DNA from: CAWARU01 sp963805795
GTDB taxonomy: Bacteria > Pseudomonadota > Gammaproteobacteria > UBA6186 > Azoamicaceae
Direction: 5' to 3'
Assembly: GCA_963805795.1 (NCBI GenBank)
Contig: CAWDVG010000003.1
Coordinates: 1 to 64,000, forward strand
DNA: 64,000 nt
The notes under the pieces were generated by a model that searched no databases, was not told the origin of the DNA, and saw nothing but the letters and a program-made list of their open reading frames with translations. The translations under genes and the position numbers were made by a program. Position 1 is the first letter of the stretch. Each line of letters begins with the position of its first letter. Below are positions 48,101 to 57,200 of this stretch, piece by piece.

Positions 48101-51100
48101 AACATGCATTTGGATTTCTTTATTTTATATTCCTCTATAGCTGCTTTATTTCCGGCACCTTGCCAAAGTGCATACGCAGCTGCTAATGGATTTTTAGATG
48201 CGCTTGCACATTATCGCCAAGGTTTAGCATTACCAGCTTTAAGTATTAATTGGGGACCCTGGGAATATGCAGGCATGGCCTCGAAAGCAGTAGTTAAAAA
48301 AAGAATTGAACGTTTAAAAATGAACAGTTTCCTGCTGGCAGATAGTGAGAACATTATAGACTCTTTACTCAATTTGAATGCAACACAAGTGGTAGCATTA
48401 GATGCGAATTGGCATGATTTGGCTGATGAGGGCAATTCTCTTATGCAGCATTTGCTTGTTCAGAAACAACCTGTTTCAGGTAACGAATCCACGGTATCAT
48501 TTCTTGAACATTTGATTAGTTTGAATGGACTGAAAAGAGATCAATATTTTGAAATGAGGTTGGCAGAGCATATTAGAAGGATATTAGGGAATGGACAGGA
48601 ATATCAAATAGAACAGACTACTTCATTTCGAGAAATGGGTTTTGATTCCTTAATGATGGTCGAATTAGGTAAATCTTTATCGAAGGATATAGAACAGCAG
48701 GTTTCTCCTGCCATATTTTATGATTATACCACGATAGAAACATTAATTCATTATTTGCTCCAAAAATTATGTTTGCGCGATAAAGAACAGCTAGTAGAAC
48801 CGTTACACAGCGACCATTCTGAGGAGAAAATTGCGATAGTAGGCATGGCATGTCGTTTTCCTGGGAAGGTGAATGATGTGGAATCTTTTTGGAATGCTTT
48901 GATAACGGGTATTGATTTAGTGGATGATATGGGGAATAAGCGCTGGAATATAAACGATTATTATGATCCAGATCCCAATGCGCAAGGCAAGATGTATTCG
49001 AAAAGGGCTGGATTAATAGATAATATAGAAATGTTTGATGCAGAATTTTTTAACATTTCACCTCGCGAAGCAAAAAATATGGACCCTCAACAAAGAATAT
49101 TGTTAGAAACTTGTTGGGAAGCATTGGAAAATGCTGGGTATTCGCAGACTGATCTTATGGGAAGTCGTGGAGGGGTTTTTATAGGGCCGGGCACGAATGA
49201 ATATATTCAATTGCAAACCTCAAATGGCAATATGACAGAAATAGATGCTCATATGGGGACTGGCAATGCATTAAGTGCTATTTCAGGCAGAATTTCTTTC
49301 TTTTTCGGTTGGCATGGCCCTAGTATTACTATCGATACCGCTTGTTCCTCTTCCTTGGTTGCTGTTCACCAGGCTTGTCAGAGTTTACGTTTAGGGGAAT
49401 GTGATCATGCTTTTGCAGGTGGGATTAACCTTATTTTACAACCGACCACAAATATCATGTTATCAAGAGCTGGAATGCTGGCAGCAGATGGAAAATGCAA
49501 AACTTTTGATGAAAGTGCTGATGGTTATGTAAGATCAGAAGGTTGCGGAGTGGTTGTTTTGAAAAGATTAATAAATGCTCTGGAAGATAATGATAATATT
49601 ATTGCAATTATTAGTGGTACCGCTATTAATCAGGATGGGCGCAGCCATAGTCTAAGTTCCCCCAATGGGTTGGCACAAGAGGCTGTGATTCGACAAGCGC
49701 TAGCCAATAGTAAACATGCTGCAGAAGAGATAAGTTATGTAGAATCACATGGCACAGGAACAAAACTGGGGGATCCCATAGAAATTAAAGCCATCTATAA
49801 AACCTATATAGAATCTTGTAACCGTAAAGTTCCTTTAGTAATAGGTGCATTAAAATCCAATATGGGACATGCTGAGGCAGCAGCAGGTATAGCAGGATTG
49901 ATAAAGGCTGCATTATCTGTTAAATTAGCCAACATTCCGCCTAATATACATTTTACTAAGTTGAACTTCTTGTTAACTGATGATGGTATGGATAAACAAA
50001 TGGAATTCCCAGTAAAACAAATGAGATGGTCAAATCTCTGCAAGGAAAGGATAGCAGCAGTCAGTTCCTTTGGATTTACAGGTACTAATGCACACCTCAT
50101 TCTTGAGTCGATGGATATTGAACCGTCCGTAGAACAATCGCTCCCAAATAAACATATTCTGCTTGTTTCAGCACGTTCATTAGAAACATTGCAAATTAAA
50201 ATAAATGATTATATTAGGATTCTAAAAAATAAGGAAATCCATTTACAAGACTTTTGCTACACAGCCAATACGGGACGAACTCATTTTCAAGTAAGAACAG
50301 CTGTCGTTGGAGCCGATAGAGAAGAGTTAATTTTTAAATTAAACCAACAACTTAAGTTGTCGTCAGAGGATATTCAAACGAGTCATTTGAAAAAAAATAA
50401 AGAGTGTATCTTCGTCCTGACAGGGAGTTCCTTCAAAGACCCATTCTATGCCTACCAACTATATATGGAAATAGATTGCTTTAAAGAATCAATAGAAGAG
50501 TGTGAACAGATTTTAATGTCGCTTTATAATATTTCAATAAAGGAAATGTTGAAGATAAATGAACAGGGTTTGGGAGTTTCATCAACGAATATCGTCATAG
50601 AAAAAAAACAAGAATGTATGAGAACTATAGAGCGCATGCGTTATTCTGTTATGATTTTTTCAATAGAATATGCACTCGCCAAGCTATTGTTGGCTCTCGG
50701 GTTGGAGCCCTCTGTTTACCAAGTCAATCAGGCAGGTTTATATGTGGTATGGGCGATTATGCGTCTCTATTCTTTGTCGGAAATTTTTGGTTTCATGATG
50801 GATTCTGATCCTGAAAAGTTAACAAGCGCCATTTCGAATAGCTCGCGTTATGAGAATATTGTTTTGCTACAGGATTTGCCTGAAAAGGAAATGTTTCTTG
50901 CAGAGAAAAGCAACATGATAAAGTTAGAGGAACTCACAAAACAGGGTAATCGTCAGGCATTATACCAACGGCTTGCTCATTTCTATATGCAAGGCATTAC
51001 TATCCACTGGCAACTTTTATATAAACGACATTTATTTAATCGAATTCCATTACCAACATATCCCTTTCAACGGGATAGATATTGGTTGGAGGGATGCCTA

Positions 51101-51220
51101 ATGGGCGAATCTAAATCAAACAAAAACGCATGTGATGATATCGCAGACATCTTAAAACTTTCTGAACAAACAATAGATGATGTTTTGGTAAAAATGATAG
51201 AAGATAGTAATGAGTCATAA
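45119..51220 (+). CDS. PKS4: module KS-KR-ACP followed by an orphan KS (split module)
   Basis: 2033 residues from a TTG start. N-terminal docking helix 1-34. Module 6: KS 35-462 (Cys207), only about 138 residues of linker with no AT, post-AT motif LPNYSFERKPYW (600-612), KR 625-1050 (GGTGVLG, VVED, Tyr1019 in QSAYAAAN), ACP Ser1177. Then KS 1236-1662 (Cys1409; ESHGTGTKLGDP, GHAEAAAG), AT relic about 1762-1965, post-AT motif LPTYPFQRDRYW (1978-1989) and a short acidic helical tail to 2033. There is no KR or ACP after this KS: these are the first domains of PKS5, so module 7 is divided between two proteins. Expected: beta-hydroxyl from module 6. Confidence 0.92.
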   Translation: MFKDNDTDNIQIQRLLKALKAARKEVALIKQIKNEPIAVIGMACRIPSGICTLEQYWNLLINGQDAITEIPSERWEAKQYYDPEPGVKGKMYTDQGGFLANVDMFDAEFFGISAREAICIDPQQRILLEVTWEAMENAGLVPENNQEKEFGIFVGISGSDYSEFQGNVDLNRISPHSITGSTLNAAAGRLAFTFGFKGPCMAIDTACSSSLVAVHQACQSLREGESELAFAAGVNLILSPKGAIALSQNNVLARDGRCKTFDAAADGMVRSEGCGVLVLKLLSEAEAAGDRILALINGSAVNQDGASSGFTVPNGLAQEQLFIKALANAKIEPEQIQYVEAHGTGTALGDPIELAAIANIYGKKHKKEQPLYVGSVKSNMGHAESASGILGIIKTILALNKQCIPKNLHFNCKTPHFNWDKHAVQVPCEAIAWPANAVDKRIAAVSGFGFSGTNAHIIISEHKKKRERDPSKQGLHALKISAKSLPSLKNMIINYIEKLVTTDNLSDFCYMANVRRSNFKYRICVVAADKDQMINKLSEFLQNNHSEKSVYYGEVAYQKKIPLAKGSLVSIEEYAEKYCQDYSIDWTCLYPHTAHPIIDLPNYSFERKPYWLLDHHHNRSKKEIDHFFYSVNWEAKTLPEQPHLSKKHWLLVADRQGIMLALAKKLRMQGHRCTLLMNNQNDSLMDSIENDLSIIVIQEWSDSNLFRQSQSIESLNSAITGVLVGLGLDVANEADNIEMPNRNLNQLEDLMILYQGLKKAFKDKTSSLPLVAYTCGAFKVKEDEDIDVNPWLGPITTFSKALSDEFSILTCSCIDLQQADKHPLIEQMLESLYCLDNELFSAYREKQRYVARLEPYRLTKRTNNFFVRSDLCYLITGGTGVLGMQMARYLIKKGAKNLVLVSREAKLKAVDEEWVNSLATQDNHVWIDKVDVKDWSSMKELFKKFGSDLPKLGGIIHAAGVVEDAGFENLTVESFSTNFAPKVMGAWNLHVLSQNMHLDFFILYSSIAALFPAPCQSAYAAANGFLDALAHYRQGLALPALSINWGPWEYAGMASKAVVKKRIERLKMNSFLLADSENIIDSLLNLNATQVVALDANWHDLADEGNSLMQHLLVQKQPVSGNESTVSFLEHLISLNGLKRDQYFEMRLAEHIRRILGNGQEYQIEQTTSFREMGFDSLMMVELGKSLSKDIEQQVSPAIFYDYTTIETLIHYLLQKLCLRDKEQLVEPLHSDHSEEKIAIVGMACRFPGKVNDVESFWNALITGIDLVDDMGNKRWNINDYYDPDPNAQGKMYSKRAGLIDNIEMFDAEFFNISPREAKNMDPQQRILLETCWEALENAGYSQTDLMGSRGGVFIGPGTNEYIQLQTSNGNMTEIDAHMGTGNALSAISGRISFFFGWHGPSITIDTACSSSLVAVHQACQSLRLGECDHAFAGGINLILQPTTNIMLSRAGMLAADGKCKTFDESADGYVRSEGCGVVVLKRLINALEDNDNIIAIISGTAINQDGRSHSLSSPNGLAQEAVIRQALANSKHAAEEISYVESHGTGTKLGDPIEIKAIYKTYIESCNRKVPLVIGALKSNMGHAEAAAGIAGLIKAALSVKLANIPPNIHFTKLNFLLTDDGMDKQMEFPVKQMRWSNLCKERIAAVSSFGFTGTNAHLILESMDIEPSVEQSLPNKHILLVSARSLETLQIKINDYIRILKNKEIHLQDFCYTANTGRTHFQVRTAVVGADREELIFKLNQQLKLSSEDIQTSHLKKNKECIFVLTGSSFKDPFYAYQLYMEIDCFKESIEECEQILMSLYNISIKEMLKINEQGLGVSSTNIVIEKKQECMRTIERMRYSVMIFSIEYALAKLLLALGLEPSVYQVNQAGLYVVWAIMRLYSLSEIFGFMMDSDPEKLTSAISNSSRYENIVLLQDLPEKEMFLAEKSNMIKLEELTKQGNRQALYQRLAHFYMQGITIHWQLLYKRHLFNRIPLPTYPFQRDRYWLEGCLMGESKSNKNACDDIADILKLSEQTIDDVLVKMIEDSNES
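50402..51013 (+). other. Degenerate AT relic in PKS4 (module 7)
   Basis: Residues about 1762-1965 begin ECIFVLTGSSFKDPFYAYQLYMEID, like an AT first strand and helix, and include RYSVMIFSIEYALAKLLLALGLEPSV, matching the helix before the nucleophile. The nucleophile box is gone (QVNQAG). Confidence 0.6.
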
Positions 51221-51235
51221 TTAGGAAAAGTATAG

Positions 51236-54200
51236 ATGATTGAAAATTTTATTAAAAGAGCCGCAGAGTTATCGAAAAAACAATTAATTCTTTTAGCCGC
51301 AAAGCAAAAAGAGCAATTGGATGAGCTTTTAAAGGGAAGCCAAACAAATAAAAGTGGGCCTATTGGAAGCAGCCGTTATCAAATTAGATGGAAAATAGAC
51401 AGCTTAGAAAATGCAGAAAATGACTATTCGGGTATAGAAAAAAATTGGTTGTATTTTGGAACTTCATTAGATGATATATTGCAATTTAAGAATAGAATGC
51501 GGGATTATCAGATCAATATTATTGGAGTCACTGCAGAAAAAGAATCGCTGGTTAACTGTGTGTTTGATGATCAAGCCCAAATATTCCGAGTTAATTCTAA
51601 TAAATTAGAACATTTTATAGAATTATGGACTATTCTTAAAAAACAGGAAAAATTAATAATAGATGGGATTATATTTTGCTGGGGTAAAAATCGCATTATT
51701 GGCTCAAATACCGAACTCAATATTTTAAAATTTGAGCTCGAAGAAGTGTGTAGTGGATTATTATATTTATTACAAGCGTTAGTTAAACAAGAAATGACAC
51801 ATAACATGAAATTGTGTTATGTAACTGAAAATTCTGAGTATTTGGAAGAAATAGATACAGAGCAGAAAAGTCTCAATTTACTGACAGGTAGTTTAAGAGG
51901 TCTTTTAACAACAGCCGCCGTTGAATACCCTGAATTAAATATTTTGCTCGTTGATTTTGATGATCTTAATCATGAATTAAATGTAAAATTATTGGCGAAA
52001 GAACTTTATCAATTTGAATATGCTAAACGATTAGCCTATCGAAAGAATAAAAGATATAAAGCAGAATTAAACATAGCTGAATCTAAACATGTTCTTTCAT
52101 CAACTTCATTTAAACCGACACTTCAAGAAAATGCCAGTTATTTAATAACGGGCGGTTTAGGTAGTCTAGGGTTGAAGGTTGCTCATTTTTTAGTTGAGAA
52201 TGGAGCTCGTTCTCTGATCCTGACAAGTCGGAGTAGTGAAATAAATGATCATACTCAAAAAATATTAACGAAATTAAAATTAAATAACGCCAACATTACC
52301 ATCATAAAAAATGATATTGCTAATAAAACAGAGGTTGAGCAATTGTTCAACTCAATACTACCCAATATGCCACCATTAAAAGGCATAATACATGCTGCCG
52401 GTATTTTAGATGATGGGATATTACCGCAACAAACCTATCAACGTTTCTTAAAGGTTTTTGAGGCTAAAGTTTTTGGTGCTTGGAATTTGCAGCAAGCTAG
52501 CATAAATTTGGATTTGGACTTTTTTATCTTGTTTTCTTCCATTGCTTCTCAAATCGGCTCACTTGGGCAAAGTAATTATGCAACAGCCAATGCTTTCTTA
52601 GATAGCTTAGCGCAGTATCGTACTCTGCAGGGGTTGAAAGCTACATCGATAAATTGGGGTCCTTGGAAAGAAATTGGCATGGCCGCTCATACAAATGTTT
52701 CAGAGGAGTTTACACGCCATGGTTTGAAGATGATCAGCGCGGAAGATGCATTACAACAGTTTGGTTATTTACTAAAATTTGATACAAACCAAGTATTAGT
52801 TGCAAATTTCAACACTGAAAAAATTGATTTTAATGTTATTTCTAAATTGAGTGCAAATCTACTTTCCTCTGTTATCTTGCAGAAGCATAAAGACAGTCAA
52901 GTATCCACTTCGTTCATTCCAGAAGATCCTTTAGATATCATGATGAACTCTCAAGCATCTCAAAGAGAAGTATTCGTTGAGAAATTTTTAATTGAAAAAA
53001 TAAAAAATGTTCTAGGAATATCCAAACAATTTACCATAAAAGAGGATACGCTTTTTGTAGATCTCGGCTTAGATTCCATGCTTGCAATAGAACTTAGAAA
53101 TAAGCTATCGACTGCGCTTAAAATTGCGTTACCAGTAGGGTTATTATATAACTACCCCAATTTGAAAGATTTAAAAGCCTATTTTATTCAGTTATTATCT
53201 GAAAAAGTAACAAGCGAGACTAATACTACGGTATCCGAGAGAACAATCGAAGAAGAATCAAAGCAGGAATCAAGCGAGGCGATTGCTATCATTGGGATGA
53301 GTTGTCGTTTTCCCGGATCAGCCAATAGCCCTGATGAGTATTGGCAACTTTTAGAAAATGGGATATGTGCAGTAAAAAAATTAAACAACGAACGTTGGAT
53401 AATGGACGATTATTATGATCCTGATCCCAACGTGCCTGGTAAAATGTATTCTCGATTTGCTGGTATCCTAGATGAAATACAACAATTTGATGCTGAATTT
53501 TTTGGTATTTCTCCACGGGAGGCTTTAAGTTTAGATCCACAGCAACGATTATTATTAGAGCTAAGCTGGGAGGTTTTGGAAAATGCAGGTTATAATCCAA
53601 ATGATTTGCGTGGATCTAAGGGTGGAATATTTATTGGCCCAGGCCCGAATGAGTATAGTAAGGTAATCTCTGAGGCAGCAGACATCGATTTGCATATGGG
53701 GACAGGCAATGCACCCAGCATGATGGCAGGACGTTTGTCTTATCACTTGGGCTGGAATGGACCTGGCATGGTGGTTGATACAGCCTGTTCTTCTTCATTA
53801 GTATCAGTGCATTTAGCGAGTCAAAGTCTTTGTCAATTTGAATGTAACATGGCCATAGCAGGTGGTATTAACCTTATGCTAAGGCCTGAAGCTAATATTG
53901 TGTTATCAAAAAGCAGAATGTTAGCAAAAGATGGCTTATGTAAAACATTTGATGCTTCAGCTGATGGTTATGTTAGATCTGAAGGAGCTGGATTGGTGGT
54001 ATTAAAGCGTTTATCGGACGCAATAAAAGATAAAGACAATATTTTAGCGGTGATTCGTGCAACAGCCATTAATCAAGACGGTAGAAGTCAAGGGTTAACT
54101 GCGCCCAATGGAGCTGCTCAAGAGAATCTTCTAAAAGAAACATTAAATAAAGCTCATATCAATCCCAGTGATATACAGATTGTTGAAGCTCACGGTACAG

Positions 54201-57200
54201 GTACGGCATTGGGTGATCCTATTGAAATGAACGCTATTTATAATGTTTATGGACAGAATCGTAATGCTGAAAACCCATTATATGTATCTTCTGTGAAAAC
54301 TAACCTTGGTCATACGGAATCAGCAGCAGGGATAGCAGGGTTAATTAAGCTTATATTAAGCCTAGAAAATCAGAAAATACCTAAACATCTGCATTTAAAT
54401 TCAATGAATCCATTATTGGGTCTATCAGATGTGTTGAATAAAAGTCTTTTGATACCCGTAGCACTGACCGAATGGAAGGTTTTTGATAAAAAACTAAGGA
54501 GGGCAGCATTAAGTTCTTTCGGATTTAGTGGTACAAATGCACATCTTATTTTAGAAGAAAGACCAAAATGCCCAGAAAAAATCAACATTGTCAATATTGA
54601 AAGTAACATGCAAAACATTGAATATTACATTCTTACCCTCTCTGCTAAAACAGTAAATGCCTTAGAGGAGTTGGTAAAAAAATATATCATGATCCTTGAA
54701 AAAGAAATAGTGCCAAATTTAATAGATATATGTAATACAGCCAATATGGGAAGAAGCAATTTCGAATATCGTGTTGCATTCATATTCACCGATCCAGACA
54801 GCCTTAAAAAAGCTTTGAGAGGATTTTCCGTTCAAAAGGCCATTGAAAATAACGAAGTGTCACAATTAATATCAGAACCCATTATTCTTTATTTAACTGA
54901 GGATTTATTTGAGCTCATGCAGAAATGTCATGAAGTTATTCATCTCATGCCGGCATTAAAACAAGAGATAGAAGAATGCTTGCAGATGCTAAATGATCTG
55001 AGCAATAGCACTATTATTTCATTATTAAATTCAAGTAAGCATGGGGGCATAACTGAAAAAGTTTTATTCATTTTAGGCGCTTTATACCAATTAGGTTATA
55101 ATATAAATTGGATAAAATATTATCAAAATTCGGCAGGAAAAAAGATCAATCTCCCCACCTACCCTTTTCAGAGAAAAAAATATTGGATAGAAAATGAAGC
55201 AAAAGTAAAAGACAGTTTTTTTAAAGGATTCAACCATCCAATATTAGGATATGACTTGCCAGTGCCAATCTCAAAGGAAAAAATTTATTACAATCAGTTC
55301 ACAACGGATAATCCGAGTTATCTTAAAGACCATAAGGTTTTTGATCACGTTGTAGTGCCTGGGGCTTCGCATACGGCGATGTTATTATCAGCAGCCTGCT
55401 TATTTCTTAAGAAGTCTGATTGTGTTTTGGAGGATATCCATTTTCCTAAAGCATTGGTGATTGCACCCAAAGAGACTTTTCAGGTGATGGTCGTGCATGA
55501 GTCCTTAGAAAATGGTAAGTATATCAAAATATTAAGTAGAAAAGCTCAGGACATGAGTGATAGTAAAAATGACGACTGGAACTGTCATGCCAGTGCTATG
55601 GTAAAAAACCCTGAGAGCAATCGTTCTGCTCATATGTTTGATATTCCACATCTGGAAATACCCAGCGTAAAACCTCATTTTGATCAAACTACGTTTTACA
55701 ATAGGATGTGGGAACAGGGCTATCATCTTGGACCCTCCCACCAATGTGTTAAAGAAGGCTGGGTTAATCATAATCGAGTTATTATAAAAATGACCTTAGA
55801 GGCGATCTCTAATAAAATGAATGATTATGAACTATTTCCTGGCTTAATAGATTCTTGTCAACAAGCCATCGATCGTTGTGAAACAATTTATAGAGCAAAA
55901 GAAAAAAATGATAATATAATTTATATTCCATATGGTGTTGAATCGTTGTACTACTGTGACAAACCCAAAGCATCTGAAGATTTATGGTGTGTTATTAATC
56001 ACAATATAGTAGCAAGCACAAAAGAGATAATTAATTGTGACATTTATTTATACCATAACAATGGTAAATTAATAGCTGCTATGCGAGGATATAAGAGCCT
56101 CCTTACAAGTCGCAATACTTTTTTATCTTTAACTCAACAGGAAAATTGGTTATATAAAATCATATGGGAACATAAAGAGCTATCTAGGCATTTACTATCT
56201 AGTTCAAAGCTATCAGTACAAATGTTAAAACAAGAAGGCCTACAAAAAACTGCAGCTATCAAAGAGAAATTAGAGTTTTCAAAATATCGTCAAGCTGTTT
56301 CCTTGTTTGAGGGTATTAGTTTAGATTTTGTTTTGCAGTCACTAACAGAATTGGGCATTCAATTTATTCCATCTAAAATTTACAAAATGGAAGATCTCAT
56401 CCACTCTTTGGGAATCGTTACAAAACAAAGAAGATTATTTATTCATTGTATAGAAGTATTGCAAAAAGCAGGTTGTCTGGAAATAGTGAATGACGAAGTT
56501 AGATTTATAAGAGGTAGCATTCGTAATCCCATTAGAGAGTGTGCGACTCTAAAAAAAGAATTTCCTGAAGCAATGAATGAAATTATTTTGTTAGAACGCT
56601 GCGGTAGTCATCTGGCTAAAATATTCATAGGCGCGGAAGAACCTTTATCTTTGTTATTTTCAGAAAACACCTCAGGAAATTCTCAACAGATTTATAAAAC
56701 ATCGATAGGTTCATTATATCTCAATGCACAAATTGCTACTATTGTTAATCAAATTAAAGAGAGCATATCTCAAAATCAGTTATTTAGAATCTTGGAGGTT
56801 GGGTCTGGGACAGGTGGTACCAGTGAGACGATCATCCCATTATTGATGGATTGTCAGGGCCCAGTAGAATATTATTTTACGGACGTCTCAAAAGCCTTTG
56901 TTGAGAAAGCTAGAAAAAATTTTAATGATTATGGATTTGTTAAGTTTCAATTATTTGATCTCGAAAAGAAGCCTATCAATCAGGGGATGGCACTAGAATC
57001 CTTTGATTTGGTGATTGCCTCAAATGTGATACATATTACAAAAAATATTGTTGAATCACTTAATAATATATCTCAAGTATTAAAAAATGGTGGCAAACTC
57101 ATACTACTTGAATGTACGAGTAGACCTCTATGGTTAGATATCACTTTTGGTTTAACGGAAGGTTGGTGGCGTTTTGAAGACCAAAAATTGCGTAGTCATC

